A stretch of 64,000 bases of DNA from Ectocarpus siliculosus (taxonomy: Eukaryota; Sar; Phaeophyceae; Ectocarpales; Ectocarpaceae), in contig FN649742.1 in NCBI GenBank assembly GCA_000310025.1, positions 466,241 to 530,240 of the forward strand. The letters run 5' to 3'. A program made the position numbers and the translations under genes. Positions within the stretch are counted from its first letter, which is position 1. Each line of letters begins with the position of its first letter. Under the pieces are notes generated by a model. It searched no databases. It saw nothing but the letters and a program-made list of their open reading frames with translations, and was not told the DNA's origin. Shown here piece by piece: positions 46,501-58,500 of the stretch.

Positions 46501-49483
46501 GAAAGAAAGAGAAAAAAGAGGGCGGAGGAACGAGCGCAAAGCGAACCCTTAGCGAGAACCAACGAGATTCTTGTTTCCTGGTAAATATCAAAATATCGCG
46601 CGCCGAACCATCCGCCTAAAACGCTCGCCAGGGTCACGCCGCATCTCAAACGGCGGCGACCTATGTATCCATTTCAGCAACGATTACCTCGACAACGCAT
46701 ATCCAAGTCACACGAGAAAATATTCAACAGGGCAACAAGGCAGCAAGAGCTGTCTGTGCGTGTCCCTTACCCCGACAGTTCTCACGACATCCCGAAGGCT
46801 GTTCCCCACGATAAGAATGCTGGAGTAGTCGTCGAAGAAAATCAGGCAGCCCAAGGTCACTGTGCAGACTTGCCCCCGTGTTCTCGTACCTGCAACGAAA
46901 ATAATGGGGCATGGGGCATGTGGGCGCAATAGCAAAGAGGGAGAGGAGGGAGATCAAGACCTTGGTGGCATGAAACCCGCACATTACATCGACGGTAGGG
47001 GCACAAGCAAAGAAGCACAACCACGCCTTCCAAAGCATCTTCACTGGAACACCATAGAAACCGGAATATTGCACCCCGCCCACCTATGTTCAAGAACGAC
47101 AGAAGCATGTCTACCACAGCAGCGCTGCCAATAGGACAAGGTACAAACGCTTCCTTTCCTCTCCTCCTCTCACCCATGAACCCCTTGAGCGCGTTCGCGA
47201 GGCCCAGCGCACCGCCGCTTCTCTGCACCAATCCGATCGTGCCCCCGAGCAGGAAGGTAAACAGCAGCACTTCAGCGTTACCCTCCCCGACAAAGGCGCC
47301 TACGAAGTACGTGTCGAAAGTGCGAAGGAACGCCCCCAGGGGGTTGAAGCCGGACACCAGCAGAGCTCCCGCCCAGATGCCCACGAGCAGCGCCACCAGC
47401 ACCTATCGGAGAGTAAAATCGCCACGTGCAACAAAAGTGTGTGCTTGAGCATGCAAGCTCTGAGCGTGTTATTCATGGTGCCGGTTAAACGCGCGAGCTT
47501 GTGGTTGCCCGGATCGAAAATTGTGCGAGGAACGCGTCCCTTTTTGCGCACAAGGAACCCCACGACCCGGCCCGCACAGAGACAGACATGCACTGTACAA
47601 CAGAAAAGCCTTGGTAAAAAACAAAAATAGAAGTAGTATGACACTGACTGGTGGAACGACGGACGTTGCTACACACAACCCCCGTCTACTGTACGAGTAG
47701 TCTACAACAGAGTATCGTACATACGGATCATCTCTCTCACCTGTCGGTACAAGATAGAGATGGCCAGAGTAACCAGAGGAGGCAACAACGACACCAACCC
47801 AGGCACACACGTCACTCGCACGTCCTGTGTTTCTCCACCAACGCGAACACGTATGGTGCTTGTTCCGATCGACCTGCGCGGTTCGGAGGTGTTTGTTGCT
47901 CATGAGCATTGTAGCGTTCCTGGTGGACTGGAGAACAAGTTCCCTCAATACGCCGCTTCAACCAAATCGTTCTCTATTGAGCAAGTGGGGCATAAAAGTC
48001 AACCTAAAATAAACACAGCGGTGCGATTGCATGTCCTCCTCCTCACCTCTTACTATATCTAACCTCTACTGGTGTAGTATCTGTTGTAGAATACTGGTAC
48101 ACAACATCGTCCACTTGGGTATGAGATCCGGTCTGGGAAGTATGTGGGTGTGGGGGGTATGCTGTTGGTGGTCCAAGTGCGGAGCCCCTCGATCGATCGA
48201 TCGATCGAGAGAGAGAGAGAGAGCACGCTCCTGTGTTCAGTGTCGTTGGTTGTCTTGGTTTCTGTATGTACTGGAAGGACTATGCATGCGCTGTGTATTG
48301 ATCAAGCAATATGGTTTCTGTCAACATCGTTCGGTCCTGGGATAACAGAAATACTCAACAACTTGACCTGTAACCTCTTCGGGAAGGCGCAGAGGCGCAC
48401 CCAGCAGAAGTCGTTGATCGCAAGTTGGGATGGTACTGATGTTGGATGATATTGGCCTATGCATACGGCAGTCAAGCACCTGACGGTTGACATCCTCGCA
48501 TCTCAAACTCTCAAACATGTGGGTACAATGTATGCATGTGTGTGTGCTGCACAGTTTTGTTCCTGTCGTTCTGATCATCTGCGTGCCGCGTGCGGCAGCA
48601 GAAATAGATGCTGATCGATCTATTCTACAGCAACACAGCAGTGATAGTGCTGTACAGCTAAGTACAATATTGATATCTAGCTGAATAGCGGTCGCCGAGG
48701 ACAGATTTCGGCACGTGCTCATGCTGACAAGCTGCGTAGGTTGCTCAAGATACCACAACCGCAGGACCTATCTAGGTCTCGATTACTCTGCAGCTGGATG
48801 GTTCCGGAATGGTGGCGTCGGAACAGTCTCATCGAGAGCTTGCCTAAAACGCGCCGTTTGACTCGTGGGGTCCTGTTCGTCGTGGATGTATTCGAGCTTT
48901 AGAAACGGTCCAGGGGGTGTGGTATCTTATGCAACCCATAGATCTGCTACCTACAGCTCGTGCGCGCAGACAGTAGACTACTCCTTTTTAGCGGTCAACA
49001 CGACGTCGACCGCGCCCATGCAGTAGACGGGCTTGGTGGGGAGTATTTGTAGAAGGTAGGGTGAACCACAGACGAGCCCGACACCTACGATCACACGCGA
49101 CGTGGAGATGTCCCACATGTGTCATCGCAAGGTAGACTAGTTGATCTGCAGACCGAAGTCCACCACAATCCAACTTTACAACTTTACACACCGCACCCGA
49201 CAAGCAGCCCCTCCAGCTTATGCTCCAAGAACACCTCTCCACCGGCAGAGACTTTCAGCTTTTGTTTCGCCAACTCCTTCTCCCCTCCCTGGGCGTCAAC
49301 AAGGCTTGCCTTGGCCTCGGTACGGCCGGTGGCAGCGTAGGACGGCGGTAGCCGCACCAGCGCCGAGAAGGGGGCTGCGACATGTACCACCGGCGATACT
49401 TCAACCACGACAGCGGCGGACTGGGCGGACACCAGCGTGAAGTACGCCGCAAGGATCCCGCACAATCTCGCGACGATTGTCAT
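43530..49483 (-). CDS. NhaC-type Na+/H+ antiporter with N-terminal signal peptide and extra beta-rich domain
   Basis: Polytopic transporter, probably exchanging sodium for protons. Nine exons (49483-49197, 47873-47741, 47402-47174, 46889-46771, 46495-46007, 45612-45454, 45070-44933, 44628-44418, 43738-43530) total 1974 bases, 657 residues. Motifs of the NhaC family (Pfam Na_H_antiporter, PF03553) are clear: LLPPLVTLAISILYRQ, then a long hydrophobic stretch; IFFDDYSS (234-241) with the paired Asp; ASLSPISSW (274-282); and GNVCSPISDTTILTS near 572-586. The N-terminus is unusual: a signal peptide (MTIVARLCGILAAYFTLVSA) and about 110 residues of alternating beta-type sequence before the first membrane segment. 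A Gly/Ser/Glu-rich loop with a six-Gly run lies in the 489-base exon. The tail is Ser/Lys-rich, ending SSKKAA. The splice between exons 1 and 2 is the least certain. Ion specificity and membrane location cannot be read from sequence. Confidence 0.92.
47518..47665. repeat. Dispersed repeat, copy 2 (related copy at 11618-11760)
   Basis: Second copy of the about 140-base repeat, in the antiporter intron between exons 2 and 3 (47740-47403). It shares the ordered blocks GTGCGAGGAACGCGTCC, GCGCACAA, GCCCGCACA, AAGCCTTGG, an A-rich tract and ACTGGTGGA with the first copy. Small insertions and deletions separate the two. Confidence 0.75.
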
Positions 49484-49669
49484 CGTGGGTCCTGGAAACA
49501 GCCAGTTTGTGGCAATGTCTCGCACGTACACGTATCCAGCAATAGGGGCCCCGCTAACTGCTCAATATGCGTAGACGCGGTATGCCACCATGACATCGAC
49601 ACACCTTGCTGCATGGGCTGTACTCGTACTACAGAGCACCATCAACACTACGGAATAGATAGATGTGCT
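49484..49669. promoter_or_regulatory. Compact bidirectional promoter region between the antiporter gene and USO1
   Basis: The two start codons face away from each other with only 186 bases between them, so both 5' UTRs and both promoters must fit here or extend into the genes or their first introns. I see no TATA box and no obvious repeat. Either start could be misplaced if a non-coding first exon exists. Confidence 0.55.
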
Positions 49670-52600
49670 ATGGAGTACCTGGGGCCTGGGAACGAGGGTG
49701 TGACTCCCCAGGCCGCAGCAGGCATCCTAGTGGAGCGACTGAAAAATGCAGGTGACATGGGCGACAGGAGAAATGCTCTGGACGCGCTGCTCAAGCTGTC
49801 GCAGGACCATCCTACCGATGTTGGCCATGCCGGCATGCCAATCTTCACCGACATCCTGCAAGCGGGCATTGCAGACCGGTCCATGACGCAGACTATCATG
49901 GGCATCATGCTGAACCTGGTCAAGGAGCAAGGCGCCAACGTGTCGTCGTTCCTGAAGGACGTTCAAAACGTCCAGAATTTGCTGGACTTGCTCGAGAGCA
50001 CCGATGCCCTCACCGCCCTCTCAGCCGTTCAGGTGTGTTTGGCTGTGTTCTATGCGTGTATGCTGGTGCACACCAAACGACCGAAAGAGTCGTTTAGGAT
50101 TGCAGTGATTGCAATAGAGGGGGCTCATGTTGCTTTGCCATTGTCGTTGAGATGCAGATCGGAATCCGTGCTTCGATGGGTGGAGAGATTTGGGTATTTG
50201 ACGATTGTGCGGAGCAATTCTCGCAGTTTGTGTTCCAAGTTTACGGGCACATGCATAGACTGTAGGGGGACTAAAGTACACATACCCCTCATACCGACAG
50301 TAGTGCGCATGTACAACGCCAGCCAGAGCGTGACATAGGTCCCCTGTTGAAAGACACCACCGGTCGGTGTATGCTGGAGGACGTTCGCCCTTCCGATCCT
50401 GTCATCGCTTTCCATTTTTACATATTTACTACTTGATGCTTCCTGCCGTTGGCGGTACCACACGTTGACTGATGGACTGATGGCCACAAGCATTGGTCCT
50501 TTGGTGTGGCCTTGTTGCATTCCTGACTCCTGACGAACAAAGCGAGTCGAAGCAGTACACCCAAGCAGGTTGTGGTTTCTTCCGCCCGGCAGCAGCAGTG
50601 ACCGTCTTCCGTATAAACAAAGTCCAGGTTTGTGAGGCGCCGGGCGGGCAGCCCTGTGTGAAACAACATTCCCTCACATGGGTTTGGTCCTGATGAATTA
50701 TATCATTTGCATGATGCTGGTACACTTCAGGTGCTGCAAGCGCTGCAAAAGTCTTCGGGGGAATCCTTGGAAGCTTGCATCTTGGAGTGCCCTGCGGGCC
50801 TTCAGGCCCTGGTGGAGGTTTTGAGAGATCCTAGGGAAGAGGTTCGAAACGAGGTCATCTTACTCTTGGGGCAGGTCAGTCGGTACTGCTGTACTGCTGG
50901 AAATGCCATCAATACTGCTGTACGGCTTGGTACGGCTGGAAATGCGACTTGGTTGGGACAGCGGCGTGCCTTTCGACGATGGGGGTGCTGACCTCCGAAT
51001 ATAGACTCGACGCTTGCGTGTTCTCGTACCCTCACCGATTGTTGCTAATCTCGTACCACTACTTGGAGCCTCCCTGTCACGGCGTATGAACCCAAGTAGC
51101 CTGAGGTATGCTAGAACGCTTACGGCCGGCCCTGCTTGCTCTGATCATCTTTGGTTGTCTGTCCTGGTCCTCGGTGTTGTAAATTAGCTGACCACAAGCA
51201 ACTTGGAGGTGAAGAAGTTCGTGGCTTTTCAAGAGGGCTTCGAGCGGCTGTTCGACATTATGTCCGGCGAAGGCATGCTCGAAGGGGGAAGCGTTATCGT
51301 CAAGGACTGTCTTCACGTGTGCAACAACCTCCTCTCCGGCTCTTCTCTGACCAAGGTGACCCTTTGCCTTTGCCTTTGCAGGACACGGTACACGGCCTGT
51401 GGGTGATGCACGGTTTTGTTTTCGTGTGACGTGTCATAGTCGAGCGAAGCAGAAGCGCTGTGATATGATAGCATCAAATTTAGCCCACCCTGAGCGTCGC
51501 ACTCTGGCAAGCCTGCAAGCTTATTCTGACGGTCGTCAACGCCAATGGTCACATGGTACTCTACTGCTGTCGTCGCGCCACTTCCCTCGTGTACTATTAT
51601 GCTGGCACTTGTACACTGCTGTGTCTCAGGCCCTGTTTTGTCAGAGCGGCTGCCTGAAGCGCTTCCACCAGCTGATCGATGTTCGAACGTCCGACGGGGA
51701 GGACCCAGCGGCGGTGGCTGCTCAAAACGGCCCGGGGACGGAGGTCGTCGGCGCTGAAAAGGGCGAGGAAGGAAGTGGAGAGGAAGAGAAGGCTCCTTCG
51801 CATGTGAGTGGACGAGGTACAGCAGTATCCTGCAGCATCATCACCTGTACTGCTGTACGTGTCTTGATGCCATTCCCCGCGGCGTTGGAAGTATCTTTAG
51901 TGGGGCAACTTTCTCAGCAAGTCGCCTGCTATCAGACAACTTGCTGTCCCCCCGCAACCGCTTCCCCGCAACAAGAATAAGGTTGTACATTCTTGTGCTA
52001 GTGTACCTGCATCGGTTCTGACAATCTTTTACATTCCACCAGGACGGAGCGCCTCCGATGGGAGCCATGTCCGGTATGCAGAACGAGATCGCGTGCAAGG
52101 CGCTCGACGTGCTGATGCTGCTTCTAGCTCGCGACGGTGGAGGCGACGCCGACGAGAGGGAAGGCGGAGGCGGCGGGGATGGGGGCGGCGGCAACGATGA
52201 CGATGATGGGAAAAGACCCGAAAGGCAGACCCTTGTGGCCGAAGTGTCAGAGGGGATGCTGAGCGAGATGTTGGCGCACGTTGCGTTCTCGAGGGCAGAC
52301 GCCTTTTCGCACGCGCCAGTCGCCTGCCGAGAGCGGGCGATGAGGGTGACCGGAGCTTTGGTGGATGGACACCCTACCAACCAGTACAACATGGGAGAGG
52401 TGGGTCTGACCAGAGGGGTCAGGGTATCGGCGCGTGGAACAGGGATGGATGAAGGGGCGAGGGGAGGTTTTGCCCACAGAGCATATTGAGACCTTACGAA
52501 TACGGCGTCAAAGCGGTGACGCATGGCGATCCTGTGTACATGCTGGGTTTGAGGCATGACCAACTCCGCTCCACGTGCTCTTGGAACTGGCGCAGCCTAA

Positions 52601-54798
52601 CAATCGTTGTTGCTCCTTCCTGCTGTAAGGGACCCCCCCGAACCTTATGGAGGCGTGTTTCTTACCACTTTCGCTTGTCGTTATCCTGCCGCCGCCGTTT
52701 TCCTCCCGCCACAGCTGTTGATTCAAGACGTGGGACTTGATTCCGTGGCTCTTGCGACGCTTGTCATGGAGGGGGCGTTGGGGAAAGGCGGAGCTGACCG
52801 AAACAGAACTGAGGCGTGCCAATGGTACGCAGAGGTGGTTGGTTGGTTTTATTAACGTTCATTCCCTTGCGAGGAGCCTGGCCGTGGCGTCGTCGGCGCT
52901 CTCCGTCTATCTACATAGAGGGCTAGTGCGACCATGGTGTTGTGCCTGCATGATGGTTGTTGCGAACCGATGTAAATGAATTCGCCGATGAATAGTATGC
53001 CATGAGGTACCGCACCATCTGTTGTTGTGGTAATAGATTTGTCACGTGTCGCCATGATGGCGTTTCGGGTTTTTCTTTAGAAGGGAGGCGTACGGTACTC
53101 CCCTGCACAGCGGCCACTGCTCGTCCGACATTACCCCCGAGAGACTGCATCAAGGCTAATGTGCTCCTCGACTTGGACCCTTCCATATCCGATATCCCAA
53201 CATGCCCTCCCTGGTGCCTTACCTTATTGTTTGCCAACCCGGAAGAATGACGCAAGCCTGCCTTGGCATCTCCCTATCGATTTTTCCCTCGCCTTGGTCA
53301 GGGTTCTGGGGTGTCTGTTCCACGGGAATGAGCTCGTCTGCACCCAGGTGGTTTCTCACATCATCGCGCCTCCGCCGCCGCCCCTTGAGCTTGAGGTGCG
53401 CACCACCGAGCTTGAACTTTCTAAATAGCGTCTTTCTGTTTCGTTAATAGTCGACCGATCGGTGGTGGCCCTTGTTGGCCTATATATTTTGTAGTTGGCC
53501 TTGCTCGAGTCCGAAAATCGGTCCGGTTTGTTTCCGAACAAACGCTACAGCCTGCTCTGTGTGTTACGGGTTTCCATGTGGGCGTGGCGGGGATGAATTT
53601 CCCTGCTCCTGTCTTCCAAAATCACTTGCTGCTATCGTTAAACTTACCCCGCTTCCCTTCTGGTGCGTGACTCGGTTTCCAGGATATCGAGGCTTGGATC
53701 CCTCCAACTCCGCCTGGAAAAGTCCTTTTGGATAGTTTGGCAGCAGCGGCGAAGACTCTCTTCGAGGGCCGTGGTGACAACAATGATAACGGCGATGGCG
53801 AAGGACGAAGAGTAGCCGCAACCCAAGCCGCTGACGTGATATCCAGAGGGTGAGCGTTGTTCTAGACTAGCTATGTAGAGAGCTGCATACCCGCTGTGGG
53901 GGCTGTTGGGGGCCGAATCAGATTCGCATACCTCGAGTTATTGCAGGTGAAGTCATGCTCTATCTCTGCATCGGTAGTCCCCCGCCTGCTACATGCTGTT
54001 CAGCTTACCCGCACCTCTCTCTCTCTCCCCCCTCTTCTCTGCTGTTTGCGAAGCTGCATGATCATATCGATGTTGTTCACGCACGGAGGCGCTCTAGCCA
54101 AGGAGCTTTCTCTGCGGGTACCCTTGGCAGCAGCAACGGGCGCCCACCCGACCACCCTCCTGCACGTCCTCCTGCACTGGCTGGAGCTCGCAACATCCCA
54201 CCCCCCCCCTTCGACCGCGACGGACCGCGGAGCCCCCAGCTCAAGCAGAAGCGGCGACGGCCCCCTCGGGAGGCCCACCGTCGACGGGCACGCGGCTGCT
54301 GACGCCGGTATTTCTCTGGAGCGGCTCTTGTGCGGGTGGATGTACGGTTGCCCGGCGGCGGTGGTTGAGATGTTGGACAACCCGGCGAATCTGTTCGTGG
54401 TAGACGTGGCCGCGGGACGGTGTTCCGTGCTGGTGGAAGGCGGGGAAGGGGGCGCGACCGCGGTGCAGTGCGTCGCGCTGAAAGGGCTGGCGTGCTTGGC
54501 GCTGGGGCTGCTGCTGGAGTATGTGGAGGGCACGGGGGCGCCAAGATCTGGCGGCGGCGGCGGCGGTGGTGGTGGGGAGTGGACGAGGTCTCTGGTGATG
54601 AAAATGATCCAGAATAGGGTTGGTGAGTCGGGCGGTCGGGTAAACTCGGGGACTTTGGTTTGGGCATATACGGTAAATTGTTGGAGTGGTCGCACGCTCC
54701 CCTCCCTGGTCCGACGGTCATTTGCAGCTCGTTTGCTCCACAACCAAGACGGTAACTTTTGGGTGCGATCGAAAACCGGCCGCTAGTTCTGACGAAAG

Positions 54799-54837
<39 letters not shown>

Positions 54838-55482
54838 TGATACATAGATGTTTCCGAAAACACCCTCTCTTTTCTGTTTTGGCAGTAGTGCCCTCACGGT
54901 TGTAGATCAGGTGAAGTACGATATATGTATATGTACGCCTGTCTACTTGTAAGGGGAAATGGGGAATGGGAATGTGGTAAAACACTCGCACGATTACGGT
55001 ACGGTACGGTACGGTACGGTACGGTAACTTAGCCTGCTGGTGGTGTTCCGTTCGCGTTCGCGTTCTGAGCTTTTGACCAAGGTGTATTGGGTTGTCTTCC
55101 TTTCACAGACAAAGTGATCCGAGCATGGTGCTAAGCAATGCTTGTCCTTCCTTGTGTAGGAAGACTACAAGACTACAAGTATTGCATGTGTAAAATCAAT
55201 GCAGGTTATGTACGCGCCCGTGAATAGCCGCACTTCTGACTTGCTTATTGCACGGCCTTTGTCTGTCGTGTGCGGCAGGCATGACACCATTCATGTCATC
55301 CATCGAGGCTACCAAGCGAGCTTTCGCCGAAGCAGAAACAGCACAAAGACGAAGAGATCGCGCCGCGCGGGAGAGGAAGGGTTCGGGCGAGGCTGGGCAA
55401 GAGGGTGCAGGCAACAACGGAGGTGAGGGTCGGCACGGCATGTCCGCGTGTCCACCGCGGTGATGTTGATGTTGACGTTGTT

Positions 55483-55515
<33 letters not shown>

Positions 55516-58500
55516 GATGATGTTCTGCGCGGGAGGGTTTGGTTGGTGATGTGTTTTGTGGAGACCTCCACTGCCCGACGCTGGGATCGGGAGCACCTTC
55601 CAAGGCTAGCAACACGGTCCATGTTGCCTACCTTGTCCCGGTACTTGAGAGTGAAGATGTTTCACTACGTTTTATTGCATGAGCCTCGTCGGAGAATACT
55701 GCTGTCTGTTGGAAGAGGAGGTAATCAATGATCAGGGGGGAAGGGAGCCATCTCTTGTTATGTTTCAAAAACCCTCTTGGGCCGAAATGCTCCCCGCTGC
55801 TCCTGCCCCCCCCCCTACCGCCCTTTCCCATGACTTGTAGAACTCCGGCTCGACCCTGGCTTCAGCTCTTTGCTGGCGCGAGCTTCAGCAGAGGTGAGGC
55901 AACGCGTGATATCGATACTGACGCACGGTGACGCCAGCGATGGTGGCGGCGTCGCCGCTGACTCTCTAGAGACCAACGGGGGTACGACAACAACAACGGC
56001 AATGACTTCCCCCGGTAGCACTGAAGGGACAGGAGGAGGAGGAGCGACGACTCGTTCTTCCGCGGCAGCAGGTGGGGGAGGGGCGGGGTTGGCCTCCATG
56101 GTGGAGCTTCAAGAGAAGGAGATCGCTGGTCTGAGGGAAGAGCTGTCCGAGGCGTTGAGCAGGGTGCCCAGGGGAGGGGGGGAGGGCGGCGGGGTGTCGG
56201 CGTTGGAAGGAGCTCTCCGGAACCAGGTAGGTACTGATTTGCGGTTCCAACAATAGAATCGCCGACCTTCTGCTGTGCGAAGACACGGATAGTTTCGACC
56301 CTCTACGTCCCACTGCTTGTGGCGTAGTTGTTGGACTGTTTATGACCCCGAACACGTTGGATGTAGCGTGATGCTCTTGCCCGATTGGCGTTTAGTTTCC
56401 TTCACCAGGCAGTTTAGGGAAGCTTATCAAGGGTTCCCGTTTGACCTTCGTATAGTCTGACTGATAACGCCATCTGTCTCCAAGTCCAAGATGCCATGTC
56501 TGCCAAGATGGTGTGAATGATTCATGATTCAGACTACCTTACCCTCGAATGTTGCAGGTTGAGCAGCTAGAGGCAGCGGCGGTGGAGCAGTCGGAGGGCT
56601 TCAAGAGGCTTCAGACAGAGCTAAGCGACGCTTTGGCTCAAGTAGAGGCAGAGAAAGAGAGGTAAGAGTCGCGATTGTGAAAGATGTAGACAGCAAAATA
56701 GTCGTATGCGCTTCGATCCGTCTGTGCAGTGTATGAAAACGGTTGTTTGCACTGATTGCGTCGATGATACCTGTATGTGTGGATATCTGTCTGCAGTTTA
56801 GTTCCTTGTCTTCCTTTTCATCTCGAAACTGTCATCACTCGCCAAGATCCACTATCTTGTCCACTACCTTGTGCACGGCCGTGGAAGTCTTGTCACGAGG
56901 ATTTGGCCGCCTTGCTTCTTTTTTGAACCGCGCTCTTGTGTAAACCCCGTTGCCGCGAAAAAAAAAACACAACGACAGCCTTCAGCTTCTGACGTCAGAG
57001 CTGCAAGGTCTTGCGGTGTCTACGAGCTCTCTGGAGCGCCAGCTGCTGGACCGCGAGTCGGTGTGCGATGGGTTGAGGAGGCAGCTCGATGCTGGCGAGG
57101 ATTCCTCCGCGCGGGAAGGCGAGCTCGCCAGACAGGTAGGCATCTACTGTACGAATCATGTCACTGACACACTGACAGACGGTGTGGTACGTAGTACTTC
57201 GACTGTACTGCGGTTTATGACGGTACAGGATGTCATCCCTATCAGGCCGCAGTCATCAGTGAGGGATCCTCGATAGTATCCGTTGCCTCCAGTTGTTTTT
57301 TTTGGACCGGTCGTGACTTGTGCCTTGAGTTTGCATGAAGTCCCGCGTTGCCACGATTGTATGATGGCATGATGACGACTTGTGCTCTTTGGCGCCCTTC
57401 ATCAATGTTGGAGGTGATTATTGCCTGTTGGTTGGGGGGTTGTATACTGTCCTGGATCTCTTGCGGTGTGTCTCTGGTTTTTCTGAAGGTGGCACCGCAA
57501 GCTCGGTGACCTAACCTCCGTAGTCGACATGAATGCGATAAGCAGTCGTAAAACGCTGTACTATACTATAGGCAGGGTTCCCAGTGCAACTATTACGCTA
57601 TTACTGTACTATTATAGCACCACAAGAGGTCGATCGAGGCTCTTGCTCTTGTAGACCTAGAGGGCTTCCAGCTACGAACGAGGTCGACGTAATGTAATGT
57701 AATGTAATGTAATAGTATAGTCTACCTGCCCTAGCACTATACGTGTATCCGTATAGTACAGTACCGCAAGGACAAGGGCTAACGTGTGTCACGGCATGCC
57801 TTCGCACGGCCGCCCGTTTCTGCATTTTGCGTACCAGCTGGAGGAAGCCCACTCACGGGCCTTGAAGGCCGAGGAAGCGTTGGAGCTTTCCCAGAAGCAG
57901 TCTTTGGTGAGGGAGTGAGACATCGGGACGTTATTTTGTGTAGAATGGTCTCTTCTGGTGCTGCCTGCAACACTTTTCAACACTTTTCATGTTGCAATAG
58001 GCGAGGGCGTGCGCATTTCCTTTGAATGGTGTAAGTCGCACACGCGCGCCCCTGTCGTGTCCGCTGTTGGGTGCAGGTATGTATGTACTCCAACTTTTGG
58101 AAGTGTTGGCTCACATGCAGTTTTTCTCCATGTAGAGAAATCAGTCACAGTTGCAAACCCTCTGCTGTACCACTTGTGTGTTACAGTTGAACGACTTTCG
58201 GAGGGACCAACGTGGTCGATGATGATGATGATGATGATGATGCTGTATTCGATGCTGTATTCATTCGCTGTTTGTCCACAGGCAATGGCTCGAAGGCGAA
58301 AGCTTGCTAATTTGCAAAGCGCATTTTTTTTCTTCTTATTTTCGTGTTTCTTCGCCTCTCCTCTCCTCCTTTCCTCCTCTCCTCTTGATTTGCTTCGAAA
58401 CCACCACCACGTCTCGGTGTCTCGGTGCTGTGTTCGCACAACCGTCCGTGATGCACCAGAAAGATGCCGAACTGTCGAATGGTAGAACTGATGTTCGCAC

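Noticed and set aside
47096-47122. Possible 27-base micro-exon in the antiporter gene (would encode DMLLSFLNI)
   Set aside because: It has AG and GT borders and keeps phase, but NhaC relatives run from the helix ending ALKGF almost directly into the next segment, and the splice without it is equally in frame.
53896-54786. A single 296-codon open frame taken as one uninterrupted exon
   Set aside because: The USO1 head sequence enters at the acceptor before 54054 and leaves at the strong GTGAGT donor at 54623. The flanking parts of the frame are intron sequence.
54000-54991. Long antisense open frames (247 and 304 codons) opposite the USO1 exon
   Set aside because: They are Pro/Arg/Ser-rich shadows of a GC-rich coding exon and show no domain.
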